From the NCBI RefSeq assembly GCF_030848805.1, contig NC_092360.1:9610001-9674000 (forward strand): DNA of 64,000 nt. Direction: 5' to 3'. Shown one piece after another: positions 36,877-49,649 of this stretch (within the stretch, counting starts at the first letter, position 1; each line of letters opens with the position of its first letter). The notes below the pieces were generated by a model. The model saw only the letters and a list, made by a program, of their open reading frames with translations, did not search any database and was not told where the DNA came from. This stretch comes from Temnothorax longispinosus. Taxonomy: Eukaryota; Arthropoda; Insecta; Hymenoptera; Formicidae. The position numbers and the translations under genes are program-made.

Positions 36877-39653
36877 CTGCAACCGAAATTTGCCTCTTTT
36901 CGAGAACGGTTCCGTGTGTGGTGCCAAGAATAATAATTCTTACGCCACATATATAAATGTTTACTCTTCAAATAAGATTTATTTGACGTTTATGTGGTTC
37001 ATGCGATTGATGTGATTGCTGTCGATTAGTATCGACGAGACAGAGCTTGTCGAATATAAAATTTTTACTTTTTAAAGAGATTTAATAATAAAAAAATATA
37101 TAAAATAAAACAATGATATTCGGGAAGTAGAATTTGACTTTTTTCATCTTATTCAATTATAAAGAAAAACAATCGCAGTCTCTTTCGTTTATTGTAGCTC
37201 CTCAAATATTAGTTAATTTATTTAATTGATTTTATGTTAACGCGCATCCGATCTTAATTCAACAAATTTTATAAAACTGCGCAATCTTTTCTCTTCGCGT
37301 GCCTCAGCATCGAGATCGAGCAAGCTGAAACTATAAAAAGTTCTTTCTTCGCACGGTTGTTCGACCTCTTTTTGATTTGCTATCATCGAATCCAGAATTT
37401 TGCTTTACTTCGTTGGAAAAGGAAATCGACTCGCGGTGCACTTTAGCATCTCCGGGGATTTTACGCGACAGTCGGCACAGTTGGAAGCCTCGCGTTTCCG
37501 CCGACGTCTTCAAGTAAGATAGATGCAGTCGTTTTTGCTTGTACACGTCCCCGCGCATCCGCATCTTTCTCACGCGTGGTATTTTTCTCGCTCCTCTTTC
37601 CCATTCGACGATATTTATATCATGCTTGTTGTTGCAGCCATAAATATTTATACAGTAATACACAAAAAGAAGAAAGGGAGAAAGGTAGAAGAGAAGACTG
37701 AGCGAAGGTGCGTCCAGGTTGTGCATCGCGTGAACTTGTATGCCGGTTAAAAATCCGCAGTAAATGTATGAAAACCAGATACCTAGGTGGTCTTTCTCAA
37801 GAGTAGATGCAAATCTCTCAAATTTCGCGGACAAATGCATCCCCGGCTGTTTCTTATCTTCGTACCTCGCGGTTCAGATCTTCGTCTTCTGTATCTTTCT
37901 TCTGCGAAGAAAATTTTTACGTACGACAAGATGAAATTATTTCCACACGAGTTGAATTAATAAGAAAGACATGTGCGCGCGAGCTTCGGTCTCGCTGTAC
38001 GAATTTCTCTGGAAAGCGAATCAAGCGATATAAACTGAGAGTAGATATGATCGATATTTTCACATGGTCTAGACTAGAGGAGGTTCAAAGTCGCCCATCG
38101 GAGATTCAATCGTCTTTGCCGCCTGCCGTGATTAGCGCGTGATCAAAGAGATCGCAAAAAGACGTTTGCGAAAATGAAATTCTCCTCGAAGGGCTTTCGA
38201 GCTACGTCTCAAAGTCCCGATGCCGCTGTATTAGACGCAATTTTGATCCACCGGGCAAACGCGAAATTAGCCGCCTGAAAGCGCCTCAAAAGCTTCTAGT
38301 CGAGAGAGTCATCGCGATTTTACGAGGGTCCTGAACTTCATTTGATGGAACGCTGAAAAGAGTTGTCGATGATTCTTTTCAGACAAATACAATTCGTTGA
38401 GAATTTATATGAGCAGCTCGACATCCGAGGCGTGTGATTTATGGAACTATTAATTAATTCGGGCTAAAGATAGGAACGGTGAAACTAGGTGACAAAGCGT
38501 ATTTCGGATACTCGCTGCGAATAACCTGTCGTCGATATCGCTCCACATATGGAGTTGACGAAACGCGCGGAACAAATCAATTGGGGACGGGAATATCTGT
38601 CCCCGATTAATCATATTTACCTTTTAACCGACATGGCACGAAGAGTCGTTCGTTTCCTTTGATAGTGCGATGTCTTAAATAGAACCGCTCTTTAAATAGA
38701 GCGATCTTTTGGTCCGAGTAAGAAGACGGTGAGATGGAGTGATCACCCTCTCTTTTAATCCATATCGCCGCGTACGTTTGCGTCAATATATAACCACATT
38801 GAACGCTGCGAAATATTTCTCGTGTGTCACACGTTTTTATCCATCTTTACTTTTTATCTGTTAAAATCGATCGCACGATAATACAGCGATTGCTGTCGCT
38901 AGATTTATTTACGAGTAATGATGGAAACGTCTCGCATGAAAAAGACAAATCTTTTCTGCATCTTGTATCTTCTCGTATGAAATTTGGTACTTTTAATATC
39001 AAATGTTTATCGTGCGGGATATTCCTGAAAAACTCCAGTTGTCCAGGGAGTCACAGATTAATAGACAGGCAATCGGCCTTGAGAACGGCCGACGTCACTC
39101 TAGATTTGGTATTTGACCGATGAATTTTACATTCTCTCGTGTAACCAGGTCACTCTCGGGCGAGTATCCGAGTGCAGGAAGAAGTAGCATGAGAGTAGTC
39201 CTCGCGATGGTCCGTTGGGCTTCATGAAACTTACATCGTATGTAAACACCAGCAGCATCTAGAGGGAATCTAGGCGGAAAGGACAAGCGCACGAACAAGA
39301 TAACGTTCGTGCGAGTGTCTCCGTCATTCCCATACGACAGTCACGCTAACTTCGCGAGATCCGAGCTGGATGTCTTCTTCAGCGACGAAGGTGTTTCACC
39401 ACGTCGACGTTCCGTACGACACGTACGATTCCACTGCGCGCGGTAACCATGCATTCACAAAATCTTTCCAAATTCGCAATCAACCTTTCTAAATTTTTCA
39501 ATTTGCCGTCTTTACTAGCTGTTTCAACTATCGAGCCAAAAGCAGCGCGCGATACCACTAGTTGTGGAGTTCACAGAACATTTAGGACACGCCGGGACTA
39601 CTCTCCGATGGCGGCGAGTAGTTTAAATAGAAAAGCGATAGACGCGATATTAC
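36877..39653. other. Intron between coding exons 5 and 6 (minus-strand gene)
   Basis: A 2.8-kb intron bounded by GTAATA and GGTTGCAG on the minus strand. The 169-codon frame at 37.3-37.8 kb is not supported by splice sites or motifs. Confidence 0.7.
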
Positions 39654-39952
39654 CTGTCGACACGCGAGATAGGACCCGCGTTGGTGATCTCGCTCGTATC
39701 CGCGGCCGGACTGACTCTGCGCGGCGGCAGGGCGGGAGGCGCGGCTTGACCGGGGGCCTGACTCGAGGACAAGGTCGAAACGGGCCCTCCGACGCCCACG
39801 TTGCCCCCACGTATCCCATCCTCGGCCGAGTGCTGTCTGGAGGATTGCGAGTTCTGCGAGAGCCAGCGGCGCCCGGCATTCCGCGTCACCACCGTGGGCC
39901 CGCCGGACCCCGGCTGATGACCTATCGCGCTCCCACTATCCAGCGACGTGCT
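39654..39952 (-). CDS. Coding exon 5 of the large minus-strand gene (Ser/Gln/Pro-rich)
   Basis: Acceptor GGTTACAG|AGC (phase 0) and donor GACAG|GTAATA (phase 2) enclose 99 complete codons plus two bases. The peptide starts STSLDSGSAIGHQPGSGG, includes VVTRNAGRRWLSQNSQSS, and ends with a Pro-rich AAPPALPPRRVSPAAD stretch. The PPALPPRR motif looks like an SH3-type ligand and VSP is a proline-directed phosphosite candidate. Otherwise low-complexity and probably disordered. An antisense open frame of 169 codons here is a shadow. Confidence 0.75.
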
Positions 39953-41083
39953 CTGTAACCGAAATCCAAGGCCACTCTTCGTGGGCAGACAGAAAATCCG
40001 TGGGACGCGACTGAATCTGAGAACTACACATCTACGGATCTGTGAGATCAGACGAAAATTCCAATTCATTCTTGGGATTTTCCCTTGTTTATGTTTTGCG
40101 ATTTAGCCAAGCAGACTTGAATTTTGATTTCACAATCATATTCTATGCTATCTAGCACTTTTCTGGGAAGAAAATTTATTTTTAACATGCATTTAGAGTA
40201 ATACATAAAAAATTCCGCCTGGATCCGAGAGATATGTGTGTGTAGTCTTAGAATTAATTATCGCGGCAAGATTTAAGTATTCCTCTCTTGTATGCAGACT
40301 GCAGAGATTGTTATTAAATGATGATTAATATTCCCATGATTTTATAACACATTGTTCTCAATTTCTGAGGCATTCTTCGGGAAAGAAAAAATTTCTAAAT
40401 CGGAAATCTCTGAGACGAACGTATCACGTCATAGCAGTAACAAAGTTTCCTTTTCTTCGACCGCTTTTGGTTTCCCTTATTAACCACGACTCGTTAACGG
40501 GCACCATTATCGCCCAGCCATGATCGTTATGAAATTGTGTCAATCGCTAAAGGGGGGCCCGCCGTGCTATAGGGCGCCATTACGTCGATCACGGACTAAA
40601 CTCGCGTGACCATAAGAGCAGGAGAAGCTGTACGGCGGTCTCTACTTCCAAATACGGTTGAAGCACGTACGAACGACCGACGGGTTGGCGCAACTCCGCC
40701 GTGCGTCGAAGAAAGTATTTTTATTCTCGTCCTGCCCAAGAGGAGAACTCGTCCGTACGAGCGATCTGTCGCGATGACTCGAACCTCGAACGTGCGTGTC
40801 ATTTTATTGACTTTTATTATTCCACACGACCCAATATCGCATTGACGTGCCGCCCGATTTTAGAACGTCTGTCAATTAATTTATTTACAATATTGCAATC
40901 GACCGAAACACGTTCGGGAGCACATGACAAATGATTTCGCGAAATATATAGAGATCAACAAAAAAAGGATTTCGGTTTATTCCGGTCATAACGCGATTAA
41001 ATAACGATAAAAAACGACAATGTGTGGGATCGATGAAATTTTACAATTCGCACGATTGTATCTCGGGGATTACGTACATTCAC
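39953..41083. other. Intron between coding exons 4 and 5 (minus-strand gene)
   Basis: A 1.1-kb intron; nothing recognised inside. Confidence 0.7.
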
Positions 41084-41342
41084 GTGATTTTTTCTGGACG
41101 TAACAGACGAGTCCTGCGAGGATCCTCTTGCGTAATGCCGAGCGAAGACCTCGGCGAGTCTGGATCTTCCCGAGCTCGTCGCATTTGACTTGGATTTACT
41201 TGGCGGCGAGCCATCGACGACGCCCACCAAATTCGGATTGCTGCTCTTGCGTTCCGGAAACACTAAATGCTCGATGTTCGGCGTATATCCAGGATCGCTC
41301 CTGACGATATCCTGGAGCGTCACGCGGCTGGGTCCACCGTTA
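41084..41342 (-). CDS. Coding exon 4 of the large minus-strand gene
   Basis: Acceptor TTGCAG|T and donor AATCAC|GTGAAT bound an 86-codon exon whose phases fit both neighbours. The peptide includes GGPSRVTLQDIVRSDPGY followed by TPNIEHLVFPERKSSNPN, an ordered-looking segment with hydrophobic positions. It then becomes Ser/Lys-rich (PPSKSKSNATSSGRSR) and ends LAEVFARHYARGSSQDSS. The DPGYTPNIEHLVFPE stretch is the most family-specific looking part of the protein and the best query for a homology search. No family assigned. Confidence 0.75.
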
Positions 41343-41557
41343 CTGCAACAATTCACGCGTAATGTCAATTTTCGTCTACTAATTGTAATTGTCAATAATC
41401 GCGATATGATTATATTAAAAAAATATATAAAAGATTATATATTCAGAGAAGATTCAAGCAGTCCTAATAAATTATTCTATCCAAATAAACTTTTTAACCC
41501 TTTATCTATTTACTTGTAATGAATTCTTTACATAAGTTCAGAAATTTTTTAACTAAC

Positions 41558-41729
41558 CTGGGACCGAAGCCATGCCTCTGTCCACGTCTCTTCCCGCTGC
41601 CACGGCCAGGCTTGATGTTCGTCGCCTCGGCCAATTGCAGCAAACGGCTGCGATGCTGCCGTAACAGCGGGTCCTCCCGGCGAGGATTCATTCTATCCTG
41701 TGCACCTGGAATCTTGTCGCTCCTGCATC
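41558..41729 (-). CDS. Coding exon 3 of the large minus-strand gene (basic segment)
   Basis: A long pyrimidine tract precedes the acceptor TTCCAG|GATGCAG; a second AG seven bases on gives a possible tandem acceptor at 41722. The donor is CCCAG|GTTAGT in phase 2. The peptide is strongly basic: it contains MNPRREDPLLRQHRSRLL, LQLAEATNIKPGRG and a SGKRRGQRHGFGP tail. The RRED...LLRQHRSRLLQLAE part is helix-prone. The phase fits the exon at 41084-41342, giving Ser at the junction. No domain recognised; the basic tail could be a nuclear-localisation or membrane/nucleic-acid binding patch, which is inference only. Confidence 0.7.
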
Positions 41730-42449
41730 CTGGAATTGCCCAAGAAAAAAAAATCAATAAATTCAGTGAAGGTTTACACGCCTGCTCTTTGATATTTTCT
41801 ATTCATGCAACGCAACCGTACTTTTCGCATCGACAAAAACAATAATTGCTTTACTATTGCGGAGACAGAGAAAATGATTCTCTTCTCAGAATGGAGTATA
41901 AAGAATTCTTTTAAATTTCAGTAAAGTTAAAAAACTAGTAGAGATGTAAAGAGTTAACGTCGCAGGATTCTTATCAACACGTGTAAAAAGAGCGCAAGCT
42001 TTGAAAAATATTAATTAAAATTTCTATAATAATGTTCATAGCAACAAACAGCTTAATGAAGTATGTCTTGCTTACAGCGCATTACAATTGCAGAAGGAAG
42101 AGTTCGCTTTTAATCATTCTTTCCGCAAGAATCGACTGACAATGAGAAGAGGAATTTACCACGAATATACACTGCTTGCGCTGCTTTTCGACGCGTCTTC
42201 TCTCCTTCATCTCACTTTGACACGAGAAGAGAAGACAGGATATATAACAAAGAAAAATGCTGGTACTCTTCATCGCCTTTAAAAACGTTCTTTCCCCTCA
42301 TCTCTCGAAAACTTCGCGGTCCCTTCGCGCATGTAAAACGTCATAAATTCATGTTTCTCCGGAGGAGTGATTGTTTTCTTTCCCAAGTAAAATATTTTCA
42401 ACGTTTGACTCCACTGTTCGAATAACGCTAACAAGGAAACCTCGCAAAA

Positions 42450-42568
42450 CCAAAAATTCTGATTTTGATAAAACTTTACACACGTGTGAGGGGAAGGATA
42501 AAGTTTTTTTTTTTTAGGAGTAAACATTTACATGCGTATAAAGTTTCATCAAAATCAGAATTTTCTGG
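42450..42568. repeat. Imperfect inverted repeat (arms about 37 bp)
   Basis: AATTCTGATTTTGATAAAACT at the left pairs with the inverse ATGAAACT... form at the right (TTTCATCAAAATCAGAATT) with about five mismatches over 37 bp and a 44-bp loop containing a T12 run. Could be a decayed MITE or a transcribed hairpin. Confidence 0.55.
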
Positions 42569-45500
42569 TAAAATCGACCAATGTGGAAAGCATATACTTT
42601 AATGCATATAGGTGCAACTTTAACTTTGGAGGAGGATTTTTAAATCCATAAAGCCAATAAAAAAATATGCGTATATATTTTTAAAAAGTCGGTAAATATT
42701 ACGGACGGGTTTAGGATCCTGTCTTGCATATATTTATTCGATATTTTCGTAAAAAAGTTTTCTAATTAAGGCTCGAGGAAAGCTTCTAGTGGTTTCAGAA
42801 AAAGAGCAAGACGTCTATCACAACTCCAAGATGTCATTAAAATCGCGTATCTCATATTGGCTTCTCATGTTTTAGATATTTCAATATAACTTATAAACAA
42901 CTACTTCAGAATTTCCTCCACGAAGATGCTGCGTATAATTGACAGTGCACGATTATTTTTAACGTAATCTCTTCACGCAGCCGGCAATTTTTTTTTACGA
43001 CAAATGGCAATCCCGGCGTCAGCGCGTAGACGCCGTAAATAGTCAAAGTCGAAAACCGATAAACGCCCTTTCTGTTTCTCATATTTTTTTCAACGGTGTC
43101 GCGCCTAACAGAGCGGCAGTTCCAACAGAGCGCATTAAAATATCGACTATCGAAGAAAGTTCGGCGATGCACGGTCATGAATAGTTAGCCGCAAAAGCAA
43201 CAATATGCATGACGAAAAATTTAATATCCGCGCGGCCGAAATTAACCGACGAAGCGAATATTTCGAACGTTTGTTCTCTATGTTTTAATTTTCATCGGAT
43301 CGTCTGGTATTCCCGTGCGGTATACGCGCGCGGATGAGAGACGAACAAACATCAGATTTTCCTGAAAACAATATCACCCATGAACGTACAGGATGCGTTC
43401 CAGGATCACCGGATTTTCTTTCAATCGAGAGCTCTCCGGAAGAAGCCAAGATTGCCAAGAGTCTCAATCTTGAATTGCATCTTGAGATTCATCAATCTTC
43501 GCCGTTGCCCGCGCGTTCGAGCGCGGGCGCGTCTACGATCGACAATTTTTTCCTCCTCCGCGTCCGAATCAAGTTCGCCGACGCTTGATGCTGGACACGC
43601 CTCGAACGACGATTCTACTTCCCGGACGATTTAACCTCATTACAAATCGTTTTCCGATTCTTAGCCGATTAAGAGCCATCGCACTCTTCCTATCGGATAT
43701 GTTGACGTATAATCTGTATTTCAGTTCAGTCGGGGGTCGGGGGCTCAATGAAAACTTCGTTTTCCCCCATGGCGAGGATTTCTCCCGCGAGCACATCGGC
43801 GACAAGTCCATTTACTGAAATTCAACAACGATTTCCCCTGCCCGGACTCCGTCGGCGTCGTAAAATGCCAAGACAAAACTTGGAAATCAAGGATTTTAAA
43901 AGTCCCTCGACCGCTGTTCGGCAAAACCCGGCGTATATACCTATATGTAATGTTTTTAGATCAACCGAGCGTGAATTCCGGAAAGCTATACTATTTTCTG
44001 TTTTCGACTTGATTTATTCGGAGTCATGTCAAACGGGATACTTTTCTTTATAATTTTGTCAGAGCAACATACACGCACGTGCCCCGCGCACATACGAATA
44101 AAGGAATCTTTGAAAACATAATTTTTAAAGATCGGATTTCGCGCATCGTTGGCGCGTCGTTAGTTACATTCTGCGGGAGTCCGTTCGAGGAATCGCGGTT
44201 ATTCCAAATGTGTAGCCGGTAGAAGTATCGTCCGTTTCGAGTTATCGTCGTTGGCGGCTGAAAGAAAAAAGGCACAGCGCAGAAAAACGCGCGGGAGCAA
44301 CGCCAAATCGAAGAGCAAATCGCGCGCGCAATTACTCGTCGTTGGGGGGATGATCGGATTTGCGTGCATTTGGACAGCGAATTTCGAGACGTGCGCACGT
44401 AACTCGCTCCATAAATTGCCAGTTCTGATTGGGATTTACGAGCGGAGGGCGCAAAGCACGCGCACGTTGCGGCCCTCTTTAAAACGAGAACCACGAAGTG
44501 CACCGCGAGTTCTCCAATCGAAATTTATGGCTGCGTATCTCGCGAAAGAAAATAAGAAAAATGAGGGGGCGAATCTCTCTCGCTGGCGGAAGGGGATTTC
44601 TACTGCGAGTTCGTACGCTTTATGACAACACGAATGTTTCGATCCTTAATCTTTTCCGCGGTACTAATGTTATATGATTTATATACATTTTCGCGGCGCT
44701 CCTTCTACATACCCTTCCACATTCATTTCCTTATATTTATATTATTTATAGAATCATTTTATCATATTGGAGGTATAATAAAGATATTTGATTTATGAAC
44801 TTAGTTTAATCGTCTTTGTATATTTATATTGTTACTTTGAATATTTTCTAGTTAAGTTGTGTATTTTAATGAGATTAAAAGCTAATTTTTAAGAACCTCT
44901 TTGTTAAATAATTTGATTAAAAATAAAAAATTTTAGTAAAAGTTTTAATATTAATGACAATATTTCTTCTATAAAGACTAATAGAGATACAAATAAAAAA
45001 TGTATAACTCAAGAAACAAAAATCGAAAAAAAAATTAATTTTTTTATCTATAAGTTCTTCAGCAAATTCTAGTTGAATTATTTCCAACAAACGTATCGCA
45101 ATTATAAACTGTCGCAGATATAAGGATTTTCCTAAATTAAAATCCTCGTTGACGTGAACGGATAATAAAATAATTATTCGTTATTCAATCTCAAGCGGAC
45201 TTTATTTCAATGGAATTATAATGAAGTCCTGAATTTACAAATTTCTCTGATATTTGTAAGTTAATTATTTGTAAATTTGATAATTTCTTCTCGGGTTTTC
45301 ATCCAGGCTGCAGTGGAATGGAACGAAAACATTTCATTTTGAATAGTTTCTAATCCGCGCAGGATTTTCAATGAAGAGGCGGAAATTGCGCGACACACGG
45401 AGAGAAAGATTAATACGAGATTTGGGGAAAACTCCCGGCTTAATATAGACGGCATTCTGTATCTCGAGTTTTATCATTTAGGACTCTGTCCTAGCAGCGG

Positions 45501-46316
45501 ATGGGGTCACGTACTCAGATAATATGAGTCCAGATTTGCCAGACATATGTTTCAGGATCACTGCCAACTTGTGAGGGAGAACGTGAATCGCTGACAAAAA
45601 GATCATAGTGGAGGAACAGCGGGAAAATTTATGAGCGTCACGTGAACGTCGCGACTATCGATCACTAGATAAATTGAAATACCGAAAGGAAATATGATAT
45701 ATATTATATAACACAATACAAAATATAACATGAGAACTATAAATCTAGATGTTCGAGGTAATTTATTAAAATAAGTGAAGTTTTAATTTCTTATATTAGT
45801 TCTTTTCGTATACGATTAAATTGATTATAAAGTACATTAAAGTCGTGAAATTCATTGAATAAAGTCTCATGCCGCGCCTGCAACATAAGAGTCAAGACAA
45901 TTCGCGGGTATAGCAGGATATCCTTCCGCAGGCGTTGGAACGTCACAGTAAGTTAAAGGTAAGTCGCAGCAGTTGTGTAATTCTATAAAGTATTTTAGAA
46001 CTTAAATTTCCGTTATTGCGGATGACATCCGATATTTGCGCATGTCATTTTAATACGATATAATGATAATATTATCCGATCTCTCTTTAATCTCCGTATC
46101 CCTGAACCTTAATCTATAACTGAAGCTCGACACAGAGGACCAACAATCCGAAAGCAGGGCGCGTTAATTAAAAATAAACACTCGACTACATCCAATTAAT
46201 TAATTAATAAAACGGATTAAAATTTTTCGCAGGATTATGATAAGCGGCGTTTAAATAAGTTTTTTCTTTGTCTTATACAGACGCATAGAAGAAGTAATTT
46301 AATAAAAAAATTTACA

Positions 46317-46350
46317 TGACTAAAGTATTTTTTAAAAATACTTTAGTCAT
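46317..46350. repeat. Perfect 34-bp palindrome
   Basis: ATGACTAAAGTATTTTT is followed directly by its exact reverse complement, with no loop. It could be a transposon footprint, a dimeric protein-binding site or a short foldback; nothing around it decides. Confidence 0.8.
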
Positions 46351-46696
46351 ATAAAAAATGTGTATAAATAATATCTATCCGTATGATACGGAGAATAAAT
46401 TTTATTTGTTTTATGTGTTTGACTAAAGAACTAAAACATATTTTTATTCGATCTAATAACATTTTTCAAAAACTGTCTAGTTAATATTTGTGAAATAAAA
46501 TATATTTTACAATATTCAGGTTTTATTTATGTATGTAAACGTGTAAATGATGATATATTTATTAACATAATAACGATAAAATTGACATATATTCGTATTT
46601 ATAATAAGTGATATGTGTAAATTGAAACCAGTCTGCAATATTGACTACAAAGTATTTACATTAATATTTTGGAAACGTATTGAATTATATACAGCA

Positions 46697-46802
46697 CGTA
46701 TTATGAAACTTTTCGGAATGGATTATTTCTAGATTTCTATTGTGTTTTCAGGGAAAACCGAATAATTCAGATCGAAATCCATTCCGAAAATTCCATAATA
46801 CG
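46697..46802. mobile_element. 106-bp imperfect hairpin, MITE-like
   Basis: Arms of about 27 bp, CGTATTATGAAACTTTTCGG... and the inverse ...CCGAAAATTCCATAATACG, pair with one indel and two mismatches; inner sequence also partly pairs. No clear target duplication was seen, so the mobile-element reading is inference. Confidence 0.45.
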
Positions 46803-47429
46803 GGCCTAGGAAAGTTCATTATTGTATAAAAACTATCATGTTTTCTTCATAAATTTAATCAGCTTCAGCAAATAAATTCGATGTGTAACAAATAATACAG
46901 GTAAATTGTATGACGATCGATAGAACATTAATGAGACGGTGAGTTCTTGGATAAACATTACGTTAGATAATTCCAGGCAGAATCTCGTCAATTAATCGAA
47001 CAAAGAGAATCTATTTTTACAGAGATTACGTTTACAGAAATTCGCTTTTTTAATTTCAATATTTCGTTACGTTTCATTCGAAAAAAAATGATGGAATGAG
47101 AGACTTTGTAGAACCTTTGTAGACCATATATTTTTCGAAATATGTTCGCCAATACAATTTTCATTTTGCGGGAGTTTTGCAATAAATGGTGCAACAGATA
47201 GAAGTTTTTAAGTGCATTCCTACGATAGTATTTATGCGAACATTTGGGAATGTGTGATGCGCACGTATACGTACAACATAAAAGATTTATCTGACGGCTT
47301 TCGTACATGTAGGTGAATAAATACAATGGCAGTGACGTTAAGTCAACAGAACGTAGTTATCTGCGCTTACAGAGAGAGAGAGAGAAAGAAAGAGAAGAGA
47401 AAAAGACAGAGAAGGAAATAGTGATGTAC

Positions 47430-47572
47430 TCGTGAGGACGCGGTGGATAACGTGAAAGCTCTTCAAGCTTGGCTACCATCGAATTACGTCGGATTTCAGA
47501 AGTTTCAAAAAGCTTTTGAAGAACTGGCGGTATTCCTTGATGGCAGAAATTCGAGCTACCATCGCTGTGCAT
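47430..47572 (-). CDS. Probable coding exon (exon 2) of the large minus-strand gene
   Basis: The frame reads IPPVLQKLFETSEIRRNSM and then VAKLEELSRYPPRPHE, a plausible helical segment followed by a Pro/Arg turn. The 3' end is best placed at a weak donor (CACGA|GTACAT, phase 2), which joins in frame to the inner acceptor of the next exon. The 5' boundary is uncertain. Possible acceptors are ATCAAG| (exon from 47535) or TTCAAAAG|CTT, which would join in phase 0 to the exon at 59 kb. The open frame itself reaches an ATG at 47572, the limit given here. No family recognised. A (GA)n-like tract lies immediately downstream in the intron. Confidence 0.5.
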
Positions 47573-49220
47573 AATACCAGCTTAATTCTTAGTTGAGTGA
47601 TGATGAATTAGAATACTGATTCATTACTTTTACATTGATTTGCAAGGATTTTTACTTTTTTATCTTTGGCTTTCAAGTTTTCGTCCTTTTGCACGTTGCT
47701 GCAAATCTTTATTGATGATTAAAAGACATATAAACAAATGACGTCATTGATTAATAAATAGCAGTATTAATTATACATATATAGGTATCCAGTTATTATA
47801 TAAATATTATTGCGTGATTAATTGTTGCTGGAACAATTGCCGATACCGATGTCGTGAGAATTTGAAAGATATCAGTTGCGCAATTAATCGGTTAAATCTT
47901 ACCTGCGATAATAATTATTCTAACTGCGATTCTTTCCACAAAAATGTGTTGTCTACGTTTAAAGATAATGCGTCACGAATACATGAATATTAATCGCGAC
48001 TATCATAATTCTTTTTTTAGCCAAGTAATTAATCGCATGATGCGGTTTGTCCCATCCGCGAATCTTCGAGCATGATAGCAAATCAAAGGATAGAAGCTGG
48101 TTATGCAATTTCACAAGTGATTTCCCTGTGGAACGTACGAACGAACGTTAGACCGAGATATATCTACCTCGATCCTATTTATCAGACACGAAAGAAAAAT
48201 GTCAATATTTTTGCGATGAAATCAATCACAATTATTTTACACTGCGCATAATATTATATACGCCTGTGAAAAGTTGCATACGCGCAAATGTAATCATTAG
48301 AAAAAATTTCATTATACATATATAAATATTCACGCACAAATACATATTATCTAATATAATAAATTCTTTATGAAATATTTTGTCAAACAAATATATTTAT
48401 GTCAATTTCTATAAAATTCGAAAATAACCATAAACGGAGAATTCATTTTAACTTGCACGTTTCAAAAGACAAGTTGTGAATTCGATTAAAAACTTGGCGG
48501 TCTTCTCTAGAAACAATTCTATTGTTGAAAATGCTTAAGGGCAATAAGTTTCTTATCTTGGATAATGGAGTATCATGGTTGACCGAACTATGCAGTAAAG
48601 TAGAGCATGACCTTTAGGTTTTGTAAAGACCTTCAAGTAAAAGCTCTAAACATAGTTGGATTTTAGATCAGCTAAATTTAGAATATGACAACAATTTGAC
48701 AATGTTTTATGTTATTCAGAGTTCACTAATATTTCTACTTTTCGATAAAACAATAATTGATCGTTGTGTGTATTGCTATATTCATTCAACCGACAATAAA
48801 TTTTGAATAGGTAATAACTGTTTCGCATTTTATGAAAATATTATGCATTGTCGATATTGATATCGAATTAGAAATTTAAAAGAAATGATGTCTGCGAGAA
48901 TTAAATTCTTTTCAAATAAATGGATAATTAACTAAAGACTCGATATTGAAATTAACAAGTAGCAAAAAAAGTGGCCTTTGAGAGTCAAACGCGGTTAGCT
49001 GTGCATGAGTTATGTGACATTCAATTTAATAATTCAATACAAAGTTATAAATCATACGTTTCGGCTTTAGTTGGATAACTCTTGTCTTTGGATAACTCTC
49101 AAGCGAGAAGCACCTGAGCAAAAAATACCATCGGTAATAAAACTTTTTGTTCGGAGGAAAGATTGGAAGAAAATGTTATCATAATTAGGTTTAAATAATT
49201 ATAATTTTAATACAAATTCA

Positions 49221-49582
49221 TTAACCCGTTGAGGTCACACCTCCTAAAAGTAACGTAGAGGTCACATGGGGTCCAATGGACCCCACAACAGTTTCCATTT
49301 GCGCTCTTTTTGATGTATCGACTCAAACCTTGAACTGGAATTAATTTATGACTTCCTCTTGATAATCCAATAATTTTAAAAAAATTTTTATGTTGAAAAA
49401 ACGCGAGGAAAAAATTTTTTTTCGAGAAATTTTACTTTTTTTACAAAAATATTCATCAAAATTTTTTGAGATAGAGCAAAAAAACTTTGTGCGTTTTACT
49501 CTCAAAATAGTATACTTTTAAGAAAAAAAGGGAGAAAAAAGGCCTGGGGTCCACTGGACCCCATGTGACCTCAACGGGTTAA
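49221..49582. mobile_element. piggyBac-like non-autonomous element with TTAA ends
   Basis: The 362-bp element begins TTAACCCGTTGAGGTCAC and ends GTGACCTCAACGGGTTAA, an exact terminal inverted repeat bounded by TTAA, the target of piggyBac-type transposases. Just inside each end is a palindrome of the type GGGGTCCA-TGGACCCC. The interior is AT-rich with no coding potential, so it must have been moved in trans. It ends about 70 bp from the SINE at 49.65 kb. Confidence 0.8.
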
Positions 49583-49649
49583 ATACCTAACGGAATCGAA
49601 TTTTAGGCAACTAAAATATTCGAAAGATTTATACACTAATCCGCTTACT

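Larger units (their letters stand above)
41730..47429. other. Presumed intron between exons 2 and 3 (minus-strand gene)
   Basis: 5.7 kb of mostly AT-rich DNA containing the inverted repeats at 42.45, 46.32 and 46.70 kb. A CpG-rich patch at 44.1-44.6 kb has overlapping frames on both strands without motifs. Confidence 0.5.

Noticed and set aside
37331..37840. 169-codon minus-strand frame in an intron
   Set aside because: No acceptor/donor fitting the neighbouring phases and no motif; low-complexity hydrophobic and basic patches.
39449..39958. 169-codon plus-strand frame
   Set aside because: Antisense shadow of the spliced minus-strand exon at 39654-39952.
32236..41729. Assignment of the large gene to the Nance-Horan/GUK-holder family
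   Set aside because: Considered because of the long Ser-rich scaffold-like chain, but none of the family's diagnostic segments that I know could be matched.
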